Shown here: one piece after another, positions 13,801 through 22,200 of the stretch
Layout of the letters: every line of letters starts with the position of its first letter
How positions within the stretch are numbered: the first letter of the stretch is position 1
Source of the DNA: a virus
Direction: 5' to 3' (one strand)
DNA: 22,566 bases
IMG/VR virus record: IMGVR_UViG_3300032360_001532
Coordinates: 1-22,566 of that record
The notes under the pieces: generated by a model
Told to the model about the DNA's origin: nothing
Database searches by the model: none
What the model saw: only the letters and a program-made list of their open reading frames with translations
Program-made: the position numbers and the translations under genes

Positions 13801-15684
13801 GTGAAGGGGCACATAGAGAACGATCATCTTTGGATAGACACGGTTGAAAAGTATGGAGTGAAAGGCAAGGGGTTCCAAACCTTCTTTAATCACAACGCTT
13901 GGATGCACTTTCAAGCGTTGAATGTGAAGACCGTGCATCTGACTGCGGTAGATGATGGTTCCGTTGTGTGGGGGATGATGGGCTTCAGCGATCCGTGGAA
14001 GGTTGAAGCGATGATCCAGCGTTTCGGTCTGGAACTTGCCGAATATGCCGCAGGTCGTGAGTCGATCATTATGGATGATCGCATGAATTTAGAAATGGAA
14101 CGGTTGGTACAGGCTTGGGGTAGGAATCACGATTCGGTGACATTGTTGCACGGGCATGGAGTTCTCAATCGTGGCGGGAAACATCCGTGGAGAGAGATCC
14201 TGCCGTTCGGCGGCCCGCTGGAAGGCGGTGAGGGGGAGCAGGCCAACAAGTACGGAACTTGGTGGATAGATCATGCCCATTTTTCCGGTGGGAATATGGT
14301 TATTGATCCCGATCAGTCTGATCTTGGAAAACTGATTAGAAATAGTGGTCTCAGGTTGGGTCCGAACAGGGGCTTTAGGCCCCACAGGGATCCGATTGAA
14401 GAGATGAGCGATTATGAGATTCGCGAACAATTTGACGTATATGACGCGATGATAGAGGGTTTGGAAATTAACAACATGGACGTTTCGCCTGAGATGCGGG
14501 ATCGTCATAAGGCTCTTGGAGAGGCATTAGGGGTACTGGAAGTAGCGGCGGTGCCCGGTCGGGATCTTAGAGGTGGGTTACAACGTCGCGTTGATCGTGC
14601 AATCAATATGGACAATCTGATTGAACCCGGAGTCGATTCGACTCAAGATCTCGGTGGTCGTCAAGCGTTGAGGGTTGTTCCGACGCCTGCGGGCTTCACC
14701 GCTGATGACGCTATTGAGTTGATTAATCGAAGGGATAACGATGGTAATTACATAACGCCGTTGACTGATATTCCTTCTGAGTTCATAGCGGAAGCCCTGC
14801 GTGGGGCATCGTCAGAATTGAGTAGAGATCCGGATACGCGCTTCAGGCGGATAGAGGGAGACCTTGGTATTAGCGATCCAGTGCTCTACTTCTTGCGTGG
14901 TGCGGATGGAAAAAAGACGGTGCAGGGAGTGATCGTAAAGAAAGCCGACACAGGTTGGGATCGGGATGGCTTTGACTCCCAGTCCGCTGAGTTGATCGGT
15001 ATGGAACTAGCAGGGTTGATGGGCTTTGGGTGGGGAGGGACCATGGCCAACGGGTCGGATCGTATGCGTCCAGTGATTGTTGCTGAGTTGGGCGGCAACG
15101 TTGTGGACGTTGATTCGGTTATGACTGTCGCTGATTTCATTGACGAAATTAACGCTGGTGCGCGCGCTGTATCGGAGATACAAACCCCTGCGGCCGTATT
15201 GGCGAGACTGGATAACGTGTTGTTGAATTACTCATTGGGTGCCACAGATCGACACGAATGGAACTCTATGGTTCTCGGTGATGGCGAAGGCATGCTTCCG
15301 ATCGATTTCGGTAGAACGTGGTGGTCCAATAACACTGATTTTCTACGGTATTTGGGAGAAGAAATGGGTAGTGAGGATGGTGGCCATTTCGATCTTCTAG
15401 AAAACTTGAGGAACGCGATACTTGGTGGGGAATTGACAAGAGAACAGGTACAGGAGAGTCTTGAATCGTGGACATTCCGTTTGAGAGCAGCGCTTCTTCA
15501 GAATTGGGATGCGATCGTAGAAGATGCCCGGCTACTTCAGAACACTGGCGGACTTGTCCAGACTCCGGCTGATGTGATTGCGTTCGATCGGATGATGGCA
15601 AGCAACAAGGAGAAGTTGGACATTCGTATAACGCACCTTGAAGATGACATAGATGACATTGTAAGTGGCTTGATAGGACATTAG
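7819..15684 (+). CDS. Giant multidomain head-region protein (2,621 aa) with GNAT-like and kinase-like C-terminal domains
   Basis: AGGGAG four bases before the ATG supports this start. In order: a conserved-looking N-terminal domain (about 1-92) with WRPIM, PGGFRRC and ICAWLHHETTG; a basic tract (95-118); a Gly-rich linker (233-252); a two-Cys segment CPSGY...CGGVVFDVP (260-286); a mixed domain to about 600; an Excalibur-like calcium motif D648-x-D650-x-D652-G...E657; an Arg/Glu-rich coiled-coil region (about 720-960); helical repeats (about 1140-1520); more helices; a GNAT-like acetyltransferase domain (about 1930-2075); and a kinase-like domain (about 2255-2560) with K2374/K2375, E2391 or E2396, DRHEWN (2477-2482) and IDFG (2495-2498). 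I recognise no single family for the whole protein. Its place next to the head protease, and this architecture, suggest a head-packaged 'polyvalent' protein. A tape measure is less likely, because enzyme-like domains sit at the end and no long apolar repeat is present. Confidence 0.85.
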   Translation: MLDADLEVKLPQDLIDIIPQERITGDILRGHGPRRGNLEALLKYWRPIMRKPGGFRRCIVILANHPELYPLQRICAWLHHETTGKWPNEGNHHGRRAGRVAGRVARRAIPGKRKRRRKSEPDGGVEIAGWRLYRRLSRMSGGMSTRPIGKDLNAVEYKAARFKQGHRSIPMPGSFDWDEEFDWDREYEEKVGLVNSHGRMGRMLQSMASFFIPGDMGKFRSPIRSAIYGSLTPGGGGAGGRGGIGGGGGLPSIGGAALRCPSGYENGGRFAEQNLRNCGGVVFDVPGRGPGAVSAADRSKLTRRFEGTTAADYPDVVRDVVAKKPKGDPFAVVREAAMPGKTKPNIARRDSAVADVVEYAKKNRNTTRVIRRDGVVFEPAATTEDLLSMENHDNMREAVYVTSRIKSGGIAGDEIRLLTKGAASIEYVYPEGSVRVLRKGPFSEAQAAKMRTRWAGIQRDPEVLINPYVAIEKLVKAFPKNLSVKPTFKEIPDAEQRIVVYTVGGDRTMVPKWVFTLYLSERAPRRVSGKPAYYLAPPTARYGMEKALYWRPERDEYPALFAQQKALALRADPIPGRKRNVSDIRISQTSGLNKDSLIDIKAARFDASADDIFMAFKVFGRRGGIGGRLGAAARRVPKVVPYNPDARDADNDGLVQEGTIWERPSGALFRGLARGARKLAGSVQLVDANGKKIDYKPGDHDRSPLRRPAGRFRGAIGRGAGAVERDQRGRIRRRDRELGAEADFTELERRRLLRRANRRRDRLVQEIDRIQGREGGPQQRREGRADRRDRRAERLERLGERDIGRADELADLRRRREDFDAERRELEERQRQEREEMEGRDPRGERGRERRDRRVVRRDERRRRIQEGAERIREGQAERIRERDREMGAEVDFDAENARRDARRERRAARGDRREERRNDRAQRVQERMARIEERQQERIRERDRAEGAEIDWGRDEERIAQARALGQRIREIFGRRGEQAVRDDDEARIQEVTGKSREEIIKEVAEGLVPEVLKRTDEDDAAIGQALINLIPEEESLPDDRSRRNVRNRFRHRLPERAFWREDGWDPGGDRDRDADIAEHEERFGRYYDDDGNINIRGRVVNEQLRAERDGKPMVTERRPDDRSPPRTPPGEGRTPNQYGPVPEFEEGRDWGEQAEEWTNQQRLAWLDADGLGPPPHHEVPSHRRAVERALFDDLVSHQEGDVRLKNGSGYPLDRWSELELRVAERRMAQDRHIERMGGEPLMREIQAELGRRRTAPGDLPPGENRDIHEVMADAFPVRPADMGVRDIELQLREIEDAWPDPLDRPFLQERRFAELEEELDALGIDRDEARVWGTAGLVPRPHEEGIDVAELEAERAEGERVREEISAILNANQAEAQRVMPNFGEMSAIREYLAEMDSDLLQVLRVGLHRDQSYIRRREEGDHIQALRDHGWRDDLDALKQLEDLLNGELVRRGEARERPLGRTAQEVADAQAMADEDFPVRGAAPREFVGWRNDPDRDRAEGTLADGSFVAQVKDWSDEELQAWINAPNHPPELTDFSDAFRNARVAVQDELLSRGLLDLDRPLSPDGDGRTPLPLDGLIDLLGGEGAADQAHMERVAKAEQIADRVWNAAQRLRDDQGRNRIADLLDAAIANWEDDMDRGVNPGLELRNLAAAVDDMGIFGDDYDRVLDFNKNEMLAQLFHDPEIWGGDAPVEVLAATNLADMLTAIESAMRFGGDDGERVLNRPELLHTRLNDVQKAFKAVELQDPIDLIAEARRAWEQDRGDTVALRRLARAHFYGHLHERAQGRLDGPLRQMESMLGNLGDIPHVRAIDNPPDAPEPSIPEEDDVFLQEIVQRIVQRRTNLVENVWRRRGQMPRLGWAAYGLDIDDLMGRLGRGEALSKIDKAAITEAVAEAFSLGPRRTWEGKDGYLWRTVGTAGRDIPPISISGDGNGLFIDVGTGDSAIIQFKPPTDVFDADGNLMARAGEWTQPGSNSHWKRRINFKRDAQGNVKGHIENDHLWIDTVEKYGVKGKGFQTFFNHNAWMHFQALNVKTVHLTAVDDGSVVWGMMGFSDPWKVEAMIQRFGLELAEYAAGRESIIMDDRMNLEMERLVQAWGRNHDSVTLLHGHGVLNRGGKHPWREILPFGGPLEGGEGEQANKYGTWWIDHAHFSGGNMVIDPDQSDLGKLIRNSGLRLGPNRGFRPHRDPIEEMSDYEIREQFDVYDAMIEGLEINNMDVSPEMRDRHKALGEALGVLEVAAVPGRDLRGGLQRRVDRAINMDNLIEPGVDSTQDLGGRQALRVVPTPAGFTADDAIELINRRDNDGNYITPLTDIPSEFIAEALRGASSELSRDPDTRFRRIEGDLGISDPVLYFLRGADGKKTVQGVIVKKADTGWDRDGFDSQSAELIGMELAGLMGFGWGGTMANGSDRMRPVIVAELGGNVVDVDSVMTVADFIDEINAGARAVSEIQTPAAVLARLDNVLLNYSLGATDRHEWNSMVLGDGEGMLPIDFGRTWWSNNTDFLRYLGEEMGSEDGGHFDLLENLRNAILGGELTREQVQESLESWTFRLRAALLQNWDAIVEDARLLQNTGGLVQTPADVIAFDRMMASNKEKLDIRITHLEDDIDDIVSGLIGH
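9724..9936 (+). repeat. Shared module A, copy in first giant protein
   Basis: Residues 636-706, beginning VPKVVPYNPDARDADNDG and ending KIDYKPGDHDRSPLR. It contains D648, D650, D652, G653 and E657, matching the Excalibur-type DxDxDGxxxE calcium-binding pattern. The matching copy is at 16324-16551. The core GLVQEGTIWERP is identical in the two proteins, and their DNA over those 36 bases differs at four third positions only. Confidence 0.85.
10012..10050 (+). repeat. IRxRDRxxGAExD[FW] motif, copy 1
   Basis: Reads IRRRDRELGAEAD then F. It is the first of three copies of a 14-residue motif in the Arg/Glu-rich region of the first giant protein (others at 10456-10497 and 10636-10677). It falls where a long charged helix is interrupted, so it could mark a segment boundary or cleavage site. 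Confidence 0.6.
10456..10497 (+). repeat. IRxRDRxxGAExD[FW] motif, copy 2
   Basis: Reads IRERDREMGAEVDF, 149 codons after copy 1. The flanks are long Arg/Glu helices. Confidence 0.6.
10636..10677 (+). repeat. IRxRDRxxGAExD[FW] motif, copy 3
   Basis: Reads IRERDRAEGAEIDW, 60 codons after copy 2. The codons differ from copy 2 (AGGGCA for CGCGAG), so the likeness is held at protein level. Confidence 0.6.
11062..11121 (+). repeat. Shared module B, copy in first giant protein
   Basis: Residues 1082-1101, EERFGRYYDDDGNINIRGRV. It matches EEKFGKYYDGDGVLNERGKL at 17650-17709 in the second giant protein, with half the positions identical and most others conservative (R/K, V/L, I/L). Confidence 0.8.
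11239..11397 (+). repeat. Shared module C, copy in first giant protein
   Basis: Begins GPVPEFEEGRDWGEQAEEWT and ends RRAVERALF, with QQRLAWLDAD between. The second giant protein has GPSPQLEEGRDW, QQRAWLHAD and RRAVERALF at 20731-20901. A series of two-helix repeats follows in both proteins. Confidence 0.8.
13621..14055 (+). other. GNAT-like acetyltransferase domain in first giant protein
   Basis: Residues about 1935-2079. A beta-rich start is followed by the strand HLWIDTV (2003-2009), the loop-helix VKGKGFQTFFNHNAWMHFQ (2014-2032) in the place of the acetyl-CoA-binding motif A, the strand VKTVHLTA (2036-2043), and VVWGMMGF (2049-2056), resembling the 'GGYxWxxxGF' end of GNAT domains. The order of elements fits GNAT folds found in phage and toxin proteins. 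The substrate is unknown. Confidence 0.5.
14581..15500 (+). other. Kinase-like (PI3/PI4-kinase-type) domain in first giant protein
   Basis: Residues about 2255-2560. VQGVIVKKAD (2368-2377) offers the nucleotide-binding Lys (K2374 or K2375). SAELIGMELAGLMGF (2389-2403) offers the helix-C Glu (E2391 or E2396). ATDRHEWNSMVL (2475-2486) is a DRHxxN catalytic loop, and PIDFGRTW (2494-2501) a DFG metal-binding motif with D2496. DRHxxN followed by IDFG is the PI3/PI4-kinase and PIKK arrangement; HipA-like and Fam20-like kinases are alternatives. All catalytic positions appear intact. Confidence 0.55.
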
Positions 15685-15687
15685 ACA

Positions 15688-15990
15688 ATGGCTGAATTCT
15701 TGATATTCCCAAAGATGGATGATTTCGATGAAGTGGAGGGTGAACCCACCATTGTGGTGGCTGATGGTGCAGGCGATTATTTGGTAGAAGGGAATGCGAG
15801 TAAGGGAGAAGGAGTCGCAACTCGCTTGCGATCCTATGAAAAGGATCTCAAAGATGTTCCTTATGAAGGGCGTATCAAGTTCTATCGTGATAGTGCTGTC
15901 ATGTTGGCTTTTAAGTCGAAATATGGGAATACCGATAATCCTGAAGACGCTAAGATTCTAGAAAAATACAGGGCGATGATCGATGGGTAA
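15688..15990 (+). CDS. Hypothetical small protein between the giant genes (100 aa)
   Basis: A 100-residue soluble protein with no recognised family. The N-terminal half is acidic and probably beta-rich (MAEFLIFPKMDDFDEVEGE, TIVVADGAGDYLVEG). The C-terminal half looks helical (ATRLRSYEKDLKDV, FYRDSAVMLAFKSKYG, EDAKILEKYRAMIDG). It starts three bases after the giant gene's stop, with a weak AGGA nine bases upstream, and overlaps the following gene by eight bases. Co-transcription with both giants suggests a partner, chaperone or small structural protein. No signal peptide, Cys motif or catalytic motif is visible. Confidence 0.75.
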   Translation: MAEFLIFPKMDDFDEVEGEPTIVVADGAGDYLVEGNASKGEGVATRLRSYEKDLKDVPYEGRIKFYRDSAVMLAFKSKYGNTDNPEDAKILEKYRAMIDG

Positions 15991-16225
15991 CGTAAGCGAA
16001 AACACTCTGGACGATATGCGGAATTTTATTAAGACCCGCAATAACGAAACGCGTATCGGAATCGTGGAGATCGTTGCTCAGTATGTTTTGGAAGACTTCC
16101 CGCCGGAAAAGGACAAGGAAGAAGCCCTAACCCTCGCTCGTTATTACCTGTCTACGGATAAAGGTATAGAAGACTTGAAGGCGTTGTATCCGCAGGCGAT
16201 GGCATGGTTGGAGTCAGTGCGATGA
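15983..16225 (+). CDS. Hypothetical helical protein (80 aa)
   Basis: An 80-residue, probably all-helical protein: NTLDDMRNFIKTRNN, IGIVEIVAQYVLEDFPP, DKEEALTLARYYLSTD and DLKALYPQAMAWLESV look like four helices. I recognise no family. AGGG lies nine bases before the ATG at 15983, which sits inside the end of the previous gene. Its stop overlaps the next start in ATGA, so translation is coupled to the second giant protein. Together with its neighbour it forms a small two-gene cassette between the two related giant genes; a co-folding or adaptor role is possible but not shown. Confidence 0.75.
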   Translation: MGNVSENTLDDMRNFIKTRNNETRIGIVEIVAQYVLEDFPPEKDKEEALTLARYYLSTDKGIEDLKALYPQAMAWLESVR

Positions 16226-19200
16226 GGACTAAAACTCCCGACTCGTTTATGAATGAAATCGCCCTGAGAGCGCGTGTCTATAACAACTATCCGATCGAAG
16301 TGAAGATTCGGGCGATCGGCAAAATTCCAAAGGTGGTTCCCTACGACAACAATGCTAGGGATGCCGACGGCGACGGCTTGGTTCAGGAAGGCACCATTTG
16401 GGAGCGTCCTGCCGGTAGTCGTTTCATAAGCAAGTTGGGGCAGGCGATTGCTGCTGGGATGCGAGCCATGCCATCAAGTGCGTCGCTGGTAGATGGTGAT
16501 GGTAGGAAGATTACCTATAAGCCCGGTCAGCACAGGAACTCTCCTTTGCGTGGCGGTCGCCGTGAGCGCCGGATTCGTGGCCGGGGTCAACGCAGATTGC
16601 GGCGGGCTGAGCGTGGTCGCGCTCGCGCTGAAGGGGATCGGGCACGAGTGGAGGAAGCCCGCGAAGAGATCTACGAACTTGACGAACAGATACAAGTTTT
16701 GCAGGGGGCAACCAGCGAAGCGAGTCTTGCGCGTTTGCTGGAGGCCGAAGCGGCCCGCGGTGATGAACCAATGCCTGAAAATTATCGGGGGTTTTGGGAT
16801 TCGTTTATTGCTGCTTTCACCGGGGTTCAGCACACTAGGCGTCGAAGGGATCGCAGTTTGAAGGACCGCAACGCGGCGGACGTTGCGGGGGGTGCGGCGA
16901 TCCGTGCCGAAGGTGCCCGTCGTCAGGCTGGCGCTGAGAATGAACCCGATCGTGAAAGGGAAATGGAGTTTGATGATCAGGTACTGCCGCCCGACGTTGA
17001 TCGTGATGAACACCGTCGCAAATTGGATGAGGACGACGAGTACGCAGAAGAGTGGCTGAGGCGACTGCTGGAGTATGCGACAGGCAAAAGGGAAGGGTAT
17101 GTGAATCCCCCCGATCGCGAAGAGGACGCGTCGGTTCGCCCGGACCGGGCGGGTTCGGATGTTGCGCCATCGGGAGACGACGCTGACTCTGGGATTCTTA
17201 TTGATATTGATCTTGCTACTGATGAGCAGATCGACGCCCACATCAAGGATCAGGAGTATTTGCAGGGCTTGACGGGTGAGCGTGAAGGTGGCCGACCTCA
17301 TAACCCTGAATATCTTGGACAGTTGACAGCAGAAAGAAATGCTCGTAGGTCGCAGGGCGAGTGGGAGGATCCTGCGGTTACAAAACGCAACCGGCAGTTG
17401 CAGGAGCGTGTGGATTCTGCCCGCCAGAGGCTTGTCGAAGTTTTCCGAGATGCTGAGAATAGGGGCGTTCGTGCGCCGAATCAGCGGGAAGTTGATGAGG
17501 CCAATCGCCGCTTCCCGGTCGGTCAAAATGCTGATCGTCCTGTTGGGATGCCAGCACAGGCATGGTGGCAAAGACGGATCGTCCACCGTTGGCGGCGGGA
17601 TGGTTTTGAAGGGCGGGCTGTTCATCTTGAGCGCGAATCGGCTGAACTTGAAGAGAAGTTCGGAAAGTATTACGACGGGGACGGGGTTCTGAATGAGCGT
17701 GGCAAGTTGTTGGACGCCGTGCGGAGAGAGTATTTGGATTACGAGATTGCGAGAGCGGAATTACGAGGAGAAGACGGTCCGGTAATCGATGCCGGTCAAC
17801 AGGCGATCAACGAAGCCGAAGAACGGGTTGCGTATTGGCTGAATCGTCGGTACTCGCCTCAAGACGATCCAGAGTTTGACGGGAATCTAGAGGCTTGGAA
17901 TAGACGGCTCGATAGACGGGTTGCGGAAAGCATGGCGGAGTTGAACCGCCTACAGGCCGAGCATGGAGATCCTGATCCGCTTCCACCCGATCCGGATGTT
18001 GGTGGACGTTCCAGAACGCCGGGTTGGATGGAGATTATTGATGCTCCGGCTGAGGACATTCTTCCGGCCCGTGGAACATTCACCCCACCGGCCCGTCCGG
18101 GCGTTGATACCCGACTGGATGAGATTCGGCAGCAGATCGAACAGGGTGTAGAAGGGGACATCAACCGGCAGGAGCGGCTGATTCAACTCCTTGTCGCTGA
18201 CTTATTTGAACAGGGTGATGAGCGGGAGCAGTTGGAACGGCTGGCGGAGGTTGTTGAGGAGGCTGTGGCGGTCAACGACGGGTTTGCTCATAATCGTTTG
18301 AGGCGGCCTTATCAGGGTCGTTTGAACCAGTTGCGGAGGGAGTATGTAAATCCTCCTGATCGTGATGAAGACGCTATTCCTGATGAAGCCTTTGACCGGG
18401 ATGATTGGGATGGCAACTTCGCTAACGAACCCGATCCTCTAGAGCGGGGCAGAATGCTGCTCAACGTGGCGGAGGATTGGGACGAGAATCGCATATATCT
18501 CGCTCGGCGGACGGCAAGCATCTTGGGTGCCGACGACCGGTCAGCGGCCGACGGGGAGATGGCGTTACTGCTTCAATCTCGTTTGGATAATGATGGTCAG
18601 GATCGTGCAAGGGTATGGACACCCGGTGAGCGTCCTGTTACCGATGTTGGTCAAGAGGAAGAATTTGAGGCACTTCTCGGTGCCCGCGATCCGGACTTGT
18701 TCTGGCCGTATGAGGACTGGGAGACGCCACGGCTTTTGGAATCAAGGGACGAGATTTTTGACGGCTACGTCAATGGTGATTACGAGATGGAAGACGAAGC
18801 CCCCACGGGTGTGCTCTATTACGTCCAACATATGATGCTTGAAAATGAACTACGGGTAAGAGAAGGTGAACCGCCGCTGCACGACGCTGAAGACTATAAG
18901 CGAGAACTTGCACTAGGAAAGCGAATAGCACTAGGGCAACGTGAAGGAACTCCTGAAAGTCAAGGAGGCGGTGATCCTGATCCTGATGCTTCTCTGCCCG
19001 AGCGACCGGATCTTATTAAGTGGTGGCAATGGGCCGCCAGAGAGATAGCCGAAGATCACATGGCCGAGGGCGGCGAGCGTGGTCGGGAGCGCATGGAAGC
19101 GCTTCTTGAGGAAGGCCGAGGTGGTGCAGACGAGTTCGCAAGACTGGCCGTAATGCTGGAGACCATACGGGAAGTAGTTCCCGCCGGTGACCGTCGTGGA

Positions 19201-22200
19201 CCGTTGGTAACCGCGATTCATCATCGCATGAATGACCTCAGGCGGGGAGTCGATCGTGAGAGAACGCCTTCTCATCGCAGGCGCGCCCGCGAGATCAATC
19301 GTCGTCTTCTTGGGGAAATGAACCGGAATGCTAGGGAAGAATTGGGTTCAGATGGAACTCCGTTTGAGTTCTTAGATGATGAGGATGATGTGTTTGACGG
19401 TCTCAGCGCTGCGGAGATCGACGCTGAATTTGACCGGATCCGGTTAGCGTTTCCCGGCGGTTGGGAATGGGTAGACGACGGAAACGGCAATATGATTATC
19501 CGAGATCAGGAACACGACCTGTCGGATGCTGTTAAAAATTACATGGTGCGCTTGGAGGATCGTCGCCACCTGTTGGATCAGGGTTGGGCGAACGATACGC
19601 GTGTCGCCATGATTCTTTCAGATACCGCTGATGACAACGTTGAATCGTTGGCGGCTCGCCAGTGGCGTCTTGACAATTTCAAAAGAGTTCTAGCGCATGA
19701 AGATATTCAGTTGCCCGAAACTCGCATCGAAGAACTCAACGAAGAGATAGATCATCGTCAGGCTTCCATTAGGGATCGCTTGAATGATTTGCAGCCAGAG
19801 CGTGATCCCCGAATTGCCGAAGTAGACGCCGAGGTGGACCCCGATGATCCGGAAGGTCGGGTTCGGGCCGATCGTGCCCAGTCGCTTCTGGATGAACCGG
19901 ATGCGTGGACTCAAGAGCAGATAGACGAGGCCGTAACGCTGGCTCAAGGGTTGGCGCGTGTGCCGCTCATTGACGAGGACAGCCGATGGGATCGGTTTGA
20001 GAGGTTGGAACAAGAAATTCTGGTGCGGTTAGATAACGACGCAAGACTTGATGCTGATCGTCGTCTGCCACAAACTCCAGATTCGGGCGTCGATGAAGTT
20101 CGTTTCTTTAATGATGCTCAATTTGAGGCTGCATTAAGGGGAATATCTGAAGAGGATCTTGGACGCATCATTAGAAATGAGGATGCTGGCTTTGAACGCA
20201 GGAGAGACGAGGGGGGGTTGGGCCTGAGAGCAGACGCCCTACAACGTGGAGACCGTGCAGCGATTCAACGTTTGGCTCGTTTGGAAGTGGACCGCCGACG
20301 CGAAGCCGCCACTCCGGGTAGGACCAAAGTTGATCTGGCAGATTTAAGCGATGATGACTTGAATGCGAGGATTACACGGTTGCATTTGGCTGATCCCGTA
20401 GGCAATAACGAACAGGTCTCTGCCGCGCTGGAGGGGGCCTTGCGGGAGCGAGACCGCAGGGCCGCAGGGGATCCGATTGCTACGAGGCGGATTGAGGCTG
20501 TATCTGATCTTGACGACGATCAAATTGCTAATGAGATTGACGCGTTGCCGGGTCAGATAGATGCTTTGGGAGTGGGCCGACCGAATATAGCGGTTGAATA
20601 CCTTCAGAATCGTTTGTTGGATCTTCTTTCTGAGAGGAATCGTCGGGGGTGGGAACAACGAGAAGCCGAAGGTGGAGGGGTAGTAGTCGATCGGGTCGCG
20701 GCTGATCTCCTGCCGAATTTGAATCCCTTCGGCCCGTCGCCGCAATTGGAAGAAGGTCGTGATTGGGAATCTCAAGCGAGGGACTGGACGCTTGATCAGC
20801 AGCGGGCGTGGCTTCATGCGGATCAGCGCCGCCTTGGTGATGACTTCTCTCCCGATGGTGAAGTTGAGATGGAGCGTCGGGCAGTGGAGCGGGCGTTATT
20901 CCAGAACTTTGTTTATACAGACGGTGGCGATGTAGCCGATGATCCATTGTCTGTTCCTCTTGACGAGATAATTGATCAAGATTTAGTCGCTATTCGCCGG
21001 AGGCTGATGGAGGATGGTTGGCTTAATTTTGGCCCGAATGGTCCGGCTCTGTTGGACATGATTGAGGTGGAGCAACTTCGTCGGCTGTTTCCGGATGAAG
21101 GCCGGACAACAGGGCGGGTACAGCGACAACGTCGTGATCATGCTGCCAAACGTCGGGAGCGTGTCATGAGGCCGTACAGGGATCTGTTGGACCAACGGCC
21201 GGGCTTTGACGAGACCATGGATGAGGATTGGGAAGAACGGTTTAGGAAATACGAGGAGGATCTAGAGGAACAACATACGTTGGAGACGGTTCTGAGGGCG
21301 CAGGCTGCGCTTGAAGATTTACAAGACGCTGTTCGCGCCAATGTCAACATGACTGAGATGGAGAAACAGGCACTTATAGCCGAGCATGGGGTTGCATGGA
21401 ACAAACTTGGCGATCTGGTTGACGATTTACGCAACCTACTAGGTGACGGTGATCGTGCAATTGCTGACGGTCAGCGTGCCGAAATTCTTCTTGAGAGGCT
21501 CGTTTGGAATGATCGACATGCGGAACTAGCCGAACACTTATTGCAAGACATAATGCCGGGCTTTGCTGGTCATCTGGATCCGGGGATCAAGAGGAGGTTG
21601 AAGGAACGGCTCTCTGAGCGTCGCCCGGATGACAGGGCGCAGGCGATTCTTTCTGAGGAACATGCAAATCTGTATGAGGAACTTGTAAGGCTTCCGGTTG
21701 GCGAACGACGGATCGCAGCCGCTGATCTGCTGCGTAAGGTTGGGATGGCTAATGGCAATGGAGATTTTGACGGCCATTCAGAATCTGAGGTGAGGGGGTT
21801 ACTTGCTGAGATTGAGGAAATTGATTACGACGAGCGTGTGATAACTCATTTGGATCGTTTGGAGAACGCCCCATACGGGAGGGTCGATGAGATCGATGCG
21901 ATAGATAATCATGCTATGAGCATTGTTAATTACGCAGCCGCTGGAAGATTGACGCCGGAGTTGATTGATGCTGCCATTGAGTCTTTGGGAAAGTTTGAAG
22001 GTGGACCTGATGCAGATCTACCCGCCAATCGACATGGTCGATTCATCAGGAGACTTCGGAGGAAGAGGGGCGAACTAATAGTCCTGTCTGACTTGTTGAA
22101 GAGGGAGGAAGAGCATCCGATGGGTGCTGGCTATAACCGAATGGTGGATGCTCTTACTCCGAAGGAGTTGTTGGCATTGGATGCCGATGGAATAAAAGAT

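Noticed and set aside
7819-15684. The first giant gene as a tail tape-measure protein
   Set aside because: It lies in the head operon, has no long hydrophobic segments or regular tape-measure repeat, and ends in enzyme-like domains.
16474-17625. A 383-residue antisense open frame inside the second giant gene
   Set aside because: It is opposite a strongly Arg/Glu/Asp-coding frame whose codons give few reverse stops. Its product shows no domain, and the plus-strand modules prove the other frame.
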